Shown here: piece after piece, positions 29,420 through 37,619 of the stretch
How positions within the stretch are numbered: the stretch's first letter is position 1
How the letters are laid out: each line of letters begins with the position of its first letter
From: Mycobacterium gordonae
Lineage (GTDB): Bacteria > Actinomycetota > Actinomycetes > Mycobacteriales > Mycobacteriaceae
Direction of reading: 5' to 3'
Assembly (NCBI RefSeq): GCF_017086405.1
Contig: NZ_CP070973.1
Location: forward strand, 434,001 to 498,000
Length of the DNA: 64,000 bases
Notes under the pieces: model-generated
The model's database searches: none
The model's input: only the letters and a program-made list of their open reading frames with translations
What the model was told of the DNA's origin: nothing
Position numbers and translations under genes: made by a program

Positions 29420-30169
29420 ATGGAACGACCAGGACGGGTGGAGGGCAAAGTCGCGCTCATCAGTGGCGGTGCCCGGGGGATGGGCGCCGAGGACGCGCGG
29501 CTGCTGGTCGATGAGGGCGCCAAGGTGGTGATCGGCGACATCCGCGACGACGAGGGCAAAGCGCTGGCTGCTGAGATCGGTGCCGCGGCGCGTTACGTCC
29601 ACCTCGACGTGACCCAACTCGATCAATGGGAAGCGGCCGTCGCGGTGGCCGTCGGCGAATTCGGAAAGCTCGACGTGCTGGTCAACAACGCCGGCATCGT
29701 CGCTGCCGGGCCGCTGCGCGAATTCCGAATGGACAAGTGGCAGCAGGTGATCGACGTCAACCTGACCGGCACCTTCCTGGGCATGCGCAGCGTGGTCGAC
29801 CCGATGACCGAGGCCGGCGGAGGTTCGATCATCAACGTGTCGTCCATCGAGGGCATCCGGGGCGCGCCGATGGTGCACCCCTACGTCGCGTCCAAGTGGG
29901 CGGTCCGCGGTATCACCAAGTCAGCGGCCCTGGAGCTCGCGCCGGTGAACATCCGGGTGAACTCGGTGCACCCCGGCTTCATCCGCACCCCGATGACGGC
30001 TCATCTGCCCGAGGACATGGTCACCATCCCACTGGGCCGGCCGGCCGAGGCGCGCGAGGTCGCCACCTTTGTCGTCTTCCTCGCCAGCGACGAAGCCTCC
30101 TACGCCACGGGCAGCGAATTCATCATGGACGGCGGGCTGGTGACCGACGTGCCGCACAAGCAGTTCTGA
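29420..30169 (+). CDS. short-chain dehydrogenase, FabG3/hydroxysteroid-dehydrogenase-like
   Basis: SDR enzyme (249 aa). Cofactor motif ISGGARGMGAEDARL (13-27), NNAG near residue 90, catalytic serine in INVSSIEGIRG, Y and K in YVASKWAV, and the C-terminal ATGSEFIMDGGLVT. The overall pattern is that of 3-alpha/20-beta-hydroxysteroid dehydrogenases and FabG3 of mycobacteria, so a sterol- or ketone-type substrate is possible but unproven. A GGAAAGGAA site precedes ATG 29420. The gene ends 2 bases before the FAD oxidase, so it is the second gene of the operon. Confidence 0.9.
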   Translation: MERPGRVEGKVALISGGARGMGAEDARLLVDEGAKVVIGDIRDDEGKALAAEIGAAARYVHLDVTQLDQWEAAVAVAVGEFGKLDVLVNNAGIVAAGPLREFRMDKWQQVIDVNLTGTFLGMRSVVDPMTEAGGGSIINVSSIEGIRGAPMVHPYVASKWAVRGITKSAALELAPVNIRVNSVHPGFIRTPMTAHLPEDMVTIPLGRPAEAREVATFVVFLASDEASYATGSEFIMDGGLVTDVPHKQF

Positions 30170-30171
30170 GC

Positions 30172-31527
30172 ATGTCGTCGAGCCTGGCCGCATTGCTGAT
30201 CGAGGTGGTGGGCTCGAATCACCTTGTCACCGACGTCGACGTACTGGCCGGCCGCAGCGTCGACCACACCGGGCGGTACCGCGGTAAGGCCAGCGCCCTG
30301 GCGCGCCCCGGTTCGGCCGAGGAGGTGGCCGAGGTGCTGCGGGTGTGCCGCGACGCGGGAGCCCACGTCACGGTCCAGGGTGGCCGCACCTCGCTGGTGG
30401 CCGGGGCCGTGCCCGAGCATGACGACGTTCTGCTGTCCACTGAAAGGCTCTCTGCGATAAGCGATGTCGATCTGCTCGAGCGCCGGGTGACGGTCGGTGC
30501 GGGGGCCACTCTGGCCGCCGTCCAGGCAGCGGTCGCCAGGGTGGGCCTGGAGTTCGGCGTCGACCTGGCCGCGCGCGACACCGCGACCGTGGGAGGCATG
30601 GCGTCCACCAATGCCGGCGGCCTGCGCACCGTCCGCTACGGCAACATGGGCGAGCAGGTGGTCGGGCTGGACGTGGCGCTGCCCGACGGTTCGCTGTTGC
30701 GCCGCCACAGCCGGGTGCGCAGTGACAACACCGGCTACGACCTGCCGTCGCTGTTTGTCGGGGCAGAGGGCACCCTGGGGGTGATCACCGCCCTGGACCT
30801 GCGGTTGCATCCGGTGCCGTCGCACCGGGTGACGGCTGTCTGCGGGTTTGCCGATCTCGATGCGCTGGTCGAGGCGGGACGGATGTTTGCCGAGGTGGAT
30901 GGGATCGCCGCGCTGGAGCTGATCGACGGCCGGGGCGTGGCGCTGACCGGTGAGCGGCTGGGGGTGAGTGCTCCGGTCTCCGGTGACTGGTTGCTGTTGG
31001 TGGAGCTGGCCGCCGATCACGACCAGACCGAGCGGCTGGCCGGACTGCTGGGCGATGTGCGGCTGTGCGGTGAGCCGGCGGTTGGCGTGGATTCCGTTGC
31101 GCAACAACGATTGTGGCGGATCCGAGAGTCGCTGACCGAGGTGTTGGCTGCCTACGGGCCGCCCCTGAAGTTCGACGTCTCGCTGCCCCTGTCGGCCGTT
31201 CGCCGCTTTGCCCGTGACGCGGTGGCGTTGATCGGTGACCGGGTCCCCGAGGCGCTGCCGGTGCTGTTCGGCCACGTCGGCGAGGGCAACCTGCACCTGA
31301 ACGTATTGGGCTTCCCTGCCGAGCACGAGCCCGCGCTGTATGCGGAGATGATGGAACTGATCGCCGGCTGCGGCGGCAACGTCAGCTCAGAACACGGCGT
31401 CGGCACGGTGAAGAGGCCATACCTGGGGATGTCCCGGCAGACCGCGGACATCGCCGCGATGCAGGCGGTCAAGTCGGCGCTGGATCCGACCGGCTACCTG
31501 AACGCGGCGGTGCTGTTCAGTCGGTAG
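30172..31527 (+). CDS. FAD-linked oxidase (Rv0161-like)
   Basis: FAD-binding PCMH-type oxidoreductase of the glycolate oxidase GlcD/D-lactate dehydrogenase group (451 aa). FAD-binding half: VTVQGGRTSLVAGAVPEHDDVLLS (about 66-89) and DLAARDTATVGGMASTNAGGLRTVRYGN; catalytic/cap half: FGHVGEGNLHLNVLG and GGNVSSEHGVGTVKRPYLG. It oxidises a 2-hydroxy acid or similar alcohol. I start at ATG 30172, 2 bases after the SDR stop; a longer open frame from 29626 overlaps the SDR gene. Its last 11 bases overlap the convergent TetR gene. Nearly the same length as Rv0161 (449 aa); the accessory island begins right after it. Confidence 0.92.
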   Translation: MSSSLAALLIEVVGSNHLVTDVDVLAGRSVDHTGRYRGKASALARPGSAEEVAEVLRVCRDAGAHVTVQGGRTSLVAGAVPEHDDVLLSTERLSAISDVDLLERRVTVGAGATLAAVQAAVARVGLEFGVDLAARDTATVGGMASTNAGGLRTVRYGNMGEQVVGLDVALPDGSLLRRHSRVRSDNTGYDLPSLFVGAEGTLGVITALDLRLHPVPSHRVTAVCGFADLDALVEAGRMFAEVDGIAALELIDGRGVALTGERLGVSAPVSGDWLLLVELAADHDQTERLAGLLGDVRLCGEPAVGVDSVAQQRLWRIRESLTEVLAAYGPPLKFDVSLPLSAVRRFARDAVALIGDRVPEALPVLFGHVGEGNLHLNVLGFPAEHEPALYAEMMELIAGCGGNVSSEHGVGTVKRPYLGMSRQTADIAAMQAVKSALDPTGYLNAAVLFSR

Positions 31528-32068
31528 TCCCCTTGATGCCGACGGCGTGACGCAGCTGAGCGAGGAACTGATCGGCGTCGTCACTGCGAACCACATAGTG
31601 CGAGATCGCGATTCGGATCACCGTCGCCGCCTTCACCGCGGCGTTGGGTCCGGGCAGAAGTTTTTGTAAGCCTTCCCGCATCTCCGGGATGACATCGGAC
31701 ATCTGCGGGATGACGTGCTCGGGTTCGATGTCGACCATACGCACACCCGAGTACGAATACTGGTAGTCGACGATGAATCGTAATGCGGCGTCGAGCCTTT
31801 CGACGCCTTTGAGCCCCGCGGTCGCCTTCGCCAGTCCCTTCTCGAAATTCTCGCGCTCGTAGCGCGAGAAGGCCGACATCAACTCCTCTTTGGAGGCGAA
31901 CCAGCGGTAGAGCGTGGGGCGCGACACCCCCGCCTGCGTGGAGACCTCCGACAGGCTGAGTTTGGTCTTGCCGCTGCGGGCCAGTACCTCAGCGGTGGCG
32001 GCGAGAATCCGCTGGCGGGTCGAGGTGTCGTTCTCAACGCTTTCGCTCACCGGCGACGGCTGGCTCAT
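31517..32068 (-). CDS. TetR family transcriptional regulator of the island
   Basis: TetR repressor (183 aa). HTH: TRQRILAATAEVLARSGKTKLSLSEVSTQAGVSRPTLYRWFASKEELMSAF, about residues 17-67. I start at ATG 32068 (MSQPSPV), which overlaps the upstream thioesterase stop by 4 bases; the TetR gene is therefore the last gene of the SMP-30-thioesterase-TetR transcript. Being encoded in the operon whose promoter carries two copies of the TTTACAAA-N10-ATGTCAC-like repeat, it is the natural candidate to bind that repeat. This is inference. Confidence 0.9.
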   Translation of the reverse strand: MSQPSPVSESVENDTSTRQRILAATAEVLARSGKTKLSLSEVSTQAGVSRPTLYRWFASKEELMSAFSRYERENFEKGLAKATAGLKGVERLDAALRFIVDYQYSYSGVRMVDIEPEHVIPQMSDVIPEMREGLQKLLPGPNAAVKAATVIRIAISHYVVRSDDADQFLAQLRHAVGIKGTTD

Positions 32069-32937
32069 GACTTCTTCTCCCCCAACGGGTTTGGCTTCGG
32101 ATCGGGATTGGGCTTGGGCGGCCGGGGCCGCACCAGCACCGACTGCTGGATGACGCCGACGGCGCTGTGTTCGTCGAACAGGGTGCCGATCGTGGTTCCG
32201 ATCCCGTCCGGGCCGTAGCTGGTCTCCGCGCGAATGCCGATCCACTCACCTTCGGGGACACGGAACACATGTACCGCCAGGTCGGTGTTGACGAAGGTGA
32301 ACCTGGTGATGTCCAGCTTGCTGCCGATGCCGTTGGCGCAATCGGCCACCGCGAACAACCGCTCCAGCGGCGTCATGGTCTCGCCGGCGACAAGGTCTGC
32401 GATCGGCCTGATCCAGGACTCACCCGGGCCGGGCGTCAGCGGCACGGTCAGCCACAGCCACTCGAGGCTGTGCACGTAGTTGCGGTCCCACTCGAGCGCC
32501 TTCAAGTCGCGGTTGCGGGCCTCGGACACCGGTCGCGGCAGGGGCATGGGCGCGTGTGCCACCGCCGCGGTGTCGACTTGCTGCAAACGCCATCCGCTCG
32601 CGCGCGCCACCGGCCGCGGTCCACCGTCGGGTCCCAGCGCCAGCATCTCGGCGGTGACCAACTCGATCTGCTTGCCGCCGCGCTCCACCGTGGACCGGAC
32701 CCACAGATCGCCTTCCACCGGAACCGCGCCGAGCAGGTCGACCACCACCCGGCTCAGCCGGGTGTCATCGCGCTGCTCGCATCGTTCCAGTGCTCGCGTC
32801 AACAGCGCCGACACCGGCGCGCCGTGCTGAATCGAGGACGACCAGGTCCCGCGGGCCAGGTCGGTGGCCCGGAACTTCTCGCCCCGCGCGTCGGCGCCGT
32901 GGATATCTGGGATCAGCTCGTAATACGAGTCGGTCAT
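32065..32937 (-). CDS. acyl-CoA thioesterase, double-hotdog (TesB-like)
   Basis: Double-hotdog thioesterase-family protein (290 aa). Pieces consistent with the family: YYELIPDIHGADARGEKF, SRVVVDLLGAVPVEGDLWVRSTVERGGKQIELVTAEML in the first hotdog, MTPLERLFAVADCANGIGSKLD and FTFVNTDLAVHVFRVPEGEWIGIRAETSYGPDGIGTT in the second. The C-terminus is a proline-rich RPRPPKPNPDPKPNP tail, unusual for the family. I start at ATG 32937, since GAGGG sits 5 bases upstream; ATG 32940 overlaps that site. It overlaps TetR by 4 bases and lies 13 bases after the SMP-30 frame end. It would release free acid from a CoA thioester. Confidence 0.85.
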   Translation of the reverse strand: MTDSYYELIPDIHGADARGEKFRATDLARGTWSSSIQHGAPVSALLTRALERCEQRDDTRLSRVVVDLLGAVPVEGDLWVRSTVERGGKQIELVTAEMLALGPDGGPRPVARASGWRLQQVDTAAVAHAPMPLPRPVSEARNRDLKALEWDRNYVHSLEWLWLTVPLTPGPGESWIRPIADLVAGETMTPLERLFAVADCANGIGSKLDITRFTFVNTDLAVHVFRVPEGEWIGIRAETSYGPDGIGTTIGTLFDEHSAVGVIQQSVLVRPRPPKPNPDPKPNPLGEKKS

Positions 32938-32950
32938 CATCTCCCTCAAG

Positions 32951-33768
32951 TCAGGGCAGGCCGGCACCTGGAATGTCCACCCGCACCGCATCCAGCCTGG
33001 CCAACCGCGTGCCCACCAGCCGCTTGGGGTAGGCATCGGTGCTGGACAGCAAGAACAGTGTGCGCCGCTCCGGGCCGCCGAGCGCACACGCGATGGCGAC
33101 ACGCTCGCCCATGTCGATCCGGTCGGTCACCTCACCCCCCTCGGTGATCCGCTCGAACTGGCGCGCCAAGGTCATCGCCGCCCACACCCCGCCCTCGGCG
33201 TCGAGCGCGATGCCGTCCGGCGGCCCGTCCAGGTTGTCGGCGAAGATCCGCCGATCGGTGAGCCCGCCGTCGGGGTGATGGTGAACGCGGTGAGACGGCG
33301 AGCCATGGACTCGGCGACGATCAGGGCGCCGCGGTCCGCGGTGATGACCATGCCGTTGGGAAAATCGAGATCTGATGCCACCACGGTCGCGCTGTCGTCG
33401 GGATCGAACCGGATGACCGTGCCGCCGTCGAACGCCTGGGATCCGACATAGGCGCGCCCGAGGTCGTCGATCACCATGTCGCCGAGGTTTGCCGGTGCGA
33501 GGTCGGACAGATCGGCGACGGGAACCACCGTTTCCCCGTCGTAGCGGAGGACTTGTCTGTTGTCGGCGGAGACGATGAGCAGTGATCCGTCTGGACGGAA
33601 ACCGAGCCCGGCAGGTGAGTGACCCGGCAGTGGCAGGGTGGTCAGCGAGCCGCGCCGGTCACAGGTGTGGACGGCTTCGCCGAGCATGTCGGAGAACCAC
33701 AGCAAGCCTTCGAACCAGCGCGGACCTTCACCGAAGCAAAAGCCGTCGGCGAGCGGGGCCGGCACCAA
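32951..33768 (-). pseudogene. SMP-30/gluconolactonase family gene, frameshifted
   Basis: Beta-propeller lactonase of the SMP-30/gluconolactonase family, split by a frameshift. The 5' part reads PLADGFCFGEGPRWFEGLLWFSDM, AGLGFRPDGSLLIVS, GDMVIDDLGRAYVGSQAF, FPNGMVITADRGALIVAESMARRLTAFTIT; then the frame turns to nonsense. The family text resumes in another frame as DGGLTDRRIFADNLDGPPDGIALDAEGGVWAA and ends IPGAGLP at 32951. One extra C in the CCCC run at about 33272-33275 would restore the full enzyme of about 272 residues. The start is TTG 33768 or GTG 33765, after TAAAGG. It heads the operon with thioesterase and TetR. It is either a recent pseudogene or a base-call error. Confidence 0.8.
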
Positions 33769-33772
33769 CGTG

Positions 33773-33802
33773 CCTTTACAAATCACTGCAAAAGTGTCAT
33801 GC
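33773..33802. promoter_or_regulatory. operator-like repeat, copy next to SMP-30 start
   Basis: CCTTTACAAA, 10 unmatched bases, then AGTGTCATGC. It is a slightly degenerate copy of the element at 33844 and 41917, with exactly the same spacing, and abuts the start of the minus-strand SMP-30 gene, where it would overlap the ribosome site. See 33844-33873 for structure. Confidence 0.6.
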
Positions 33803-33843
33803 ACCGCGGCGGTCGCTGTCAACGCGGGCACGCTCGCAGGCAA

Positions 33844-33873
33844 GCTTTACAAAGATTATCCGAAATGTCACGC
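33844..33873. promoter_or_regulatory. operator-like repeat GCTTTACAAA-N10-AATGTCACGC upstream of TesB gene
   Basis: Both 10-base ends are identical to those of the copy at 41917-41946, while the 10 bases between differ. The ends are an imperfect inverted repeat: the right end read on the other strand is GCGTGACATT, sharing GC-x-T-x-ACA with the left end. It lies 36 bases before the TTG start of the TesB gene. Conserved ends with a variable centre suggest a protein-binding site, most simply for the island TetR. Confidence 0.7.
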
Positions 33874-33908
33874 TGGGCCGTGAGCTGCCGGAACAAGGGG
33901 TGAGCGCG

Positions 33909-34790
33909 TTGACTGCAGAGTCAGAACAGGTCCAGTGGTCGGTGGAGGGCTTGCTGGATCTTTTCGAGGTACGGCCCGACGGGCCGGATCGGTTCACCGC
34001 CGACACCGGCCTGGCCGGTCAGGACGGCCGGCAGGTGGTGGAGGGCACCCAGATAGTGGCCCAGGCGATCGTGGCGGCGGCGAACCGATTTGAGGGCAAG
34101 TCCGTGCGCTCGGCGCACGCGGTCTTCGCCCGCGCCGTCATGGTGGGGCCGCCCATCGAACTCGCGCTCGATGTCCTGAACGAAGGCCGCTCCACGGCTA
34201 CGGCGATCGTCTCGGTGCTGCAGAACAATAAGCGCTGCGTGAGCGTCACCGTGCTGACCGACGTTCCGACGGGCGACGTGATCCGTCACCACCAGACTCG
34301 GCCCGACGTCGTGGGACCGGCCGAGGCCAACGCTGTCGAGATGCCGATGGCCGGCCGGGAGTTGCGGCTGGTCGACGTGGTCGACGTGAACAGCCCCGAC
34401 GAGGTCGGTCCGCCCGAGCTGTACGCATGGCTGCACTACGACTCCATCCCGGAACGCGACGATGTGGCGAAGGCGTTGATCGCGTATTTCACTGGACACC
34501 TGGGAATTTCGACGACCATGCGAGCCCACCCGGGGATCGGCACCGCGCAGGCCCATCTCACGGTGTCGACCGCGCCGATGTCGATCTTCGTGTCCTTCCA
34601 CGAACCGGTGACCTGGGACGACTGGCTGCTCTACAGCCACGAGAGCACCCAGGTCGGTGCGGGAATGTCCTACGTGCGGGGCACCGTCCACACCGAGGAC
34701 GGTGATCTGCTGTGTTCCTTCGCGCAGGAGGCGTTGATCCGCCCGCTGCGCACCAGTGACACGTCGATCAACGCTGCGTCCCGGTTCTGA
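33909..34790 (+). CDS. acyl-CoA thioesterase II (TesB-like)
   Basis: Double-hotdog acyl-CoA thioesterase (293 aa). Family pieces: DLFEVRPDGPDRFTADTGLAG, VEGTQIVAQAIVAAANRFEGKSVRSAHAVFARAVMVGPPIEL in the first hotdog, and AWLHYDSIPERDDVAKALIAYFTGHLGISTTMRAHP and GMSYVRGTVHTEDGDLLCSFAQEALIR in the second, the last being the typical TesB C-terminal motif. The start is uncertain: TTG 33909 has AAGGGG 8 bases upstream; GTG 33900 is in frame but overlaps that site. It leads a plus-strand operon with the LLM oxidoreductase (5-base gap) and acyl-CoA dehydrogenase, under the repeat at 33844. Confidence 0.87.
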   Translation: MTAESEQVQWSVEGLLDLFEVRPDGPDRFTADTGLAGQDGRQVVEGTQIVAQAIVAAANRFEGKSVRSAHAVFARAVMVGPPIELALDVLNEGRSTATAIVSVLQNNKRCVSVTVLTDVPTGDVIRHHQTRPDVVGPAEANAVEMPMAGRELRLVDVVDVNSPDEVGPPELYAWLHYDSIPERDDVAKALIAYFTGHLGISTTMRAHPGIGTAQAHLTVSTAPMSIFVSFHEPVTWDDWLLYSHESTQVGAGMSYVRGTVHTEDGDLLCSFAQEALIRPLRTSDTSINAASRF

Positions 34791-34795
34791 ATCCC

Positions 34796-35716
34796 ATGCG
34801 CTTCACGATCACTCACCCGATGCACAGCCATCCGTACAACCCGGAGCTGGTGAGTGGAGACGGGATCGCGACAGTGGCGGCGGCGGCGGAGAAGGCGGGA
34901 TTTCACGGATTCGGTTTCACCGACCATCCGGCTCCGTCGCAGCGCTGGCTGGAGGCTGGTGGCCACGACGCACTGGATCCTTTTGTGGCCCTCGGCTTTG
35001 CGGCGGCGCGTACCTCCGTGCTGCGGTTAATTCCGAATATCGTGGTGCTGCCGTATCGAAATCCGTTCGTGGTAGCCAAATCCGGCGCCACGCTGGATCT
35101 CTTGTCCGGCGGCCGGTTCACTCTTGCGGTGGGGGTGGGCTACCTGCGGCGGGAGTTCGCCGCGCTCGGCGTCGACTACGACAGGCGCGCCGAGTTGTTC
35201 GAGGAATCGTTGCAGGCGATCCGGGCCATCTGGACGTCCGACGACATCTCCTTTGAGGGGCAGGATTTCAGTGCGCGGGGGATCACCGCGCACCCGCTGC
35301 CGGTGAGCCGGCCGCATCCGCCGATCTGGATCGGTGGCAACACCACCACGGCGCGCCAGCGTGTGGCGCTGTATGGGGACGGCTGGTGTCCATTTCCCGC
35401 GCCGGCCGGATTGGCGCGCACCGCCGGTACCGCGGTGATCGATTCGATGGAGGCGCTCGCTGCCGGAATCGACGACCTGCGGCGGCGATGCGAGGCGGCG
35501 GGCAAGGATTGGTCTGCGGTCGACGTGACGTTCACCAACTTCTATGGCGGACAACCGGCGAGTGCCGACTTCAACGCCGACGCTTACCTGGATGGGCTGG
35601 AAAAGCTTGCGGCACTGGGGGTCACCTGGGTGTCTGCACACCTGCCGGGCGACAGCCTGGCACACGCGCTCGAAGCGATGGACCGGTTCGGCTCGCTGGT
35701 GATTGATGTGATCTGA
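34796..35716 (+). CDS. LLM-class (luciferase-like) F420-dependent oxidoreductase
   Basis: Luciferase-like TIM-barrel oxidoreductase (306 aa), in mycobacteria usually using F420, sometimes FMN for monooxygenation. Readable: FHGFGFTDHPAPSQRWL near residue 36, VLRLIPNIVVLPYRNPFVVAKSGATLDLLSGGRFTLAVGVGYLRREFAALG (about 79-129), PHPPIWIGGNTTTARQRVALYGDGW. It would oxidise or hydroxylate an alcohol, ketone or cyclic substrate; the substrate is unknown. The next gene begins directly at the base after its stop codon. It sits in the thioesterase-LLM-acyl-CoA dehydrogenase operon of the island. Confidence 0.9.
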   Translation: MRFTITHPMHSHPYNPELVSGDGIATVAAAAEKAGFHGFGFTDHPAPSQRWLEAGGHDALDPFVALGFAAARTSVLRLIPNIVVLPYRNPFVVAKSGATLDLLSGGRFTLAVGVGYLRREFAALGVDYDRRAELFEESLQAIRAIWTSDDISFEGQDFSARGITAHPLPVSRPHPPIWIGGNTTTARQRVALYGDGWCPFPAPAGLARTAGTAVIDSMEALAAGIDDLRRRCEAAGKDWSAVDVTFTNFYGGQPASADFNADAYLDGLEKLAALGVTWVSAHLPGDSLAHALEAMDRFGSLVIDVI

Positions 35717-36883
35717 GTGGACTTCTCCGTTGTGTCGTTGTCCGACGAAGACAAAGCCTTCCATGACCGCACCCGCGCGCTCGTCACCGCGACCGTGACC
35801 GACGAGGTGCGTCGCCGCAATCGCGAGTTCGGCGAAAACTTCGACGAACGTGTGCATCTCGCGCTGGGCGAAGCGGGTTATCTGGCGTCGGACTGGAAAC
35901 CGGAAAGCGAAGGCGGGTTCAGCGCCGTCCGTCGCCGCATCTTCAACCTGGAGATCGCCCGGGCGCACACGCCGTGGTACCACTGGGGCACCACGTCTGT
36001 GGTCGCGCGGCTGGTGGAGCAGTTCGCGGCACCCGAACTCGTGGACATGGTGATGCCGGGCGTGTTGTCCGGGGAAGTGCGTCTGTGCCTGGGGTACACC
36101 GAACCCGAAGGAGGCTCAGATGTCGCGACCTGCAAGACCCGGGCGGTGCGGCGGTCGGATGGACCGAGCTGGGTTGTCAATGGCTCCAAGATGTTCACCT
36201 CGAACGCCCATAACGCGAAGTATGTGTTCCTGCTGACCAACACCGACCCGCAGCGACCGAAACACCGCAATCTCACCATGTTTCTGGTGCCGCTGGATTC
36301 ACCAGGCATCGAGATTCAGGGCATCCGCACCCTCGACGGCGACCGCACCAACATCGTGTTCTACAGCAATGTGCGCGTCGACGACCTGTACCGGATCGGC
36401 GAAGTCAATGACGGCTGGACGGTGATGCGGGCAGCATTGGCTTCCGAGCACGGCCTGACCGAGCGGGATGGAGAAGGCCTACAGGACGTCGCCGCGATGG
36501 CCGGGCACGGTTTGGTGATGGCCGAAGCGGTCGACCGGGTGGCCGCCCTGGTCGGGGATGGCGACGAATCCGTGTTGTATCGGTTGGGGCGCGGCTTGGC
36601 CCGGACGGAGGCGGCCCTGTCTACCCCCGGCATGTTCGGCCGCGTCGCGATCGGGCAGACGATGCGCGATATCTCGGCGGACCTGATGGACGTGTTGGGG
36701 CCGGCTGCCGCGTTGCCGACGGACGTCGAGGGGTCGGCCGACGACGGCTCGGCCGAGCATCTTTTCCGGTTGGCCCTGCCGCTGGGGATCTACGGCGGTT
36801 CGTTGGAGGTCTTCCGCAACATGATCGCGCAGCACGAGCTGGGGTTGGGGCGGCCGTACTACGGCAGCTCGGCTTCCACCTGA
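35717..36883 (+). CDS. acyl-CoA dehydrogenase
   Basis: FAD acyl-CoA dehydrogenase (388 aa). Typical pieces: LSDEDKAFHDRTRALVTATV (N-terminal helix), CLGYTEPEGGSDVATCKTRAV (about residues 126-146), WVVNGSKMFTSNAHNAKYVFLLT, FYSNVRVDDLYRIGEVNDGWTVM, and the end LPLGIYGGSLEVFRNMIAQHELGLG. It introduces a double bond into an acyl-CoA. GTG 35717 follows the previous stop immediately. The last 25 bases overlap the convergent DUF427 gene. Probably acts after CoA activation in the island pathway. Confidence 0.92.
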   Translation: MDFSVVSLSDEDKAFHDRTRALVTATVTDEVRRRNREFGENFDERVHLALGEAGYLASDWKPESEGGFSAVRRRIFNLEIARAHTPWYHWGTTSVVARLVEQFAAPELVDMVMPGVLSGEVRLCLGYTEPEGGSDVATCKTRAVRRSDGPSWVVNGSKMFTSNAHNAKYVFLLTNTDPQRPKHRNLTMFLVPLDSPGIEIQGIRTLDGDRTNIVFYSNVRVDDLYRIGEVNDGWTVMRAALASEHGLTERDGEGLQDVAAMAGHGLVMAEAVDRVAALVGDGDESVLYRLGRGLARTEAALSTPGMFGRVAIGQTMRDISADLMDVLGPAAALPTDVEGSADDGSAEHLFRLALPLGIYGGSLEVFRNMIAQHELGLGRPYYGSSAST

Positions 36884-37530
36884 ACCTTGGCGGCATCGAA
36901 GCTGAGATAGGTTGCTATGGGCTGCGTTTCGGGATAAGGGTGTTCGTAGCTCCAAGCTACGTCGTCGACGACGGTGTCGCCTACGACGGCCGAGAAGTAC
37001 GTGGCGTATCCCTTGTAGTTGCAGTAGCTCGTGGTTTCGGTCCGCTTGAGCAGATCGTTGCGTACGTGCTGCTGTCCCACGTAAAGCCTTGGCTCTAAAG
37101 CAGTTTCGAAGACGATGACGGTTTCGTCGGAGTCGACCAGCAGCGCGCCGTTGATCGATACCCGCAACCGTCTGTTGGTGGGTCGGCAGTCCACGCGGTG
37201 ATAAGGATTGGGTGGGTAGTGGACGAGTTTGCGTCCTTCCTCGAACCAGGCGTCGACCGCGTCCCACGGCACATGGACGAAACCCGGTGCTTCCGGCTCG
37301 GGTCGTGTTGGGAGCCCGGCAATTATCTGTTCTGGGAACACGTAGCTGAGCGGGTGGTCGCGCCGGTGTACCAGGAGGGCCTGTTCGGTGTCGATGACGG
37401 TGCGTCCGCCGCGGACCGCCTGTATCCGGCGTGGGTGGGGTTCTATGTAAACGACGTCTTCGGGGATCGGGGGAGTGAAGCGACCGGCGGGATCTCCGCT
37501 GAGTGGGCCACGACCGGATACCAGGCTCAC
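36859..37530 (-). CDS. two-domain DUF427 protein
   Basis: Protein of 223 aa with two DUF427 domains in tandem: residues about 30-115 (VYIEPHPRRIQAVRGGRTVIDTEQALLVHRRDHPLSYVFP) and about 130-215 (LRVSINGALLVDSDETVIVFETALEPRLYVGQQHVRNDLL, TTSYCNYKGYATYFS, AWSYEHPYPETQPI). Function of the family is unknown. I place the start at GTG 37530, with AAGGGGG 6 bases upstream; the longer frame to 37611 would cross the SOS box of the divergent HNH gene. It converges on the acyl-CoA dehydrogenase and overlaps its end. Confidence 0.85.
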   Translation of the reverse strand: MSLVSGRGPLSGDPAGRFTPPIPEDVVYIEPHPRRIQAVRGGRTVIDTEQALLVHRRDHPLSYVFPEQIIAGLPTRPEPEAPGFVHVPWDAVDAWFEEGRKLVHYPPNPYHRVDCRPTNRRLRVSINGALLVDSDETVIVFETALEPRLYVGQQHVRNDLLKRTETTSYCNYKGYATYFSAVVGDTVVDDVAWSYEHPYPETQPIATYLSFDAAKVQVEAELP

Positions 37531-37596
37531 GGTACGCCCCCTTGGAATGCGGCGTTGGCGGGTCATTCCAGCGTACGGCGCGCGCCCGGCGAGTGT

Positions 37597-37602
37597 GATA
37601 AT
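37597..37602 (+). promoter_or_regulatory. -10 promoter element of HNH gene
   Basis: GATAAT, preceded by TGT as in an extended -10, lies 10 bases before the GTG start. Transcription would then begin at or next to the start codon, giving a leaderless mRNA, which is common in mycobacteria. Confidence 0.5.
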
Positions 37603-37603
37603 A

Positions 37604-37619
37604 TCGAACATGTGTTCGA
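37604..37619. promoter_or_regulatory. LexA-binding SOS box
   Basis: TCGAACATGTGTTCGA is an exact fit to the mycobacterial LexA box TCGAAC-N4-GTTCGA. It overlaps the expected transcription start and the GTG start codon of the 13E12-family gene, so bound LexA would block transcription until DNA damage. Members of the 13E12 repeat family in M. tuberculosis are known to carry such boxes. Confidence 0.88.

Noticed and set aside
33844..33873. Reading the TTTACAAA...ATGTCAC element as a plain -35/-10 promoter
   Set aside because: The spacing between TTTACA and any -10-like hexamer is too short in both copies, and the conserved right end is not a -10 sequence.
37198..37611. N-terminal extension of the 13E12 HNH protein
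   Set aside because: It is the reverse strand of the DUF427 gene; the SOS box and -10 element fix the start at GTG 37612.
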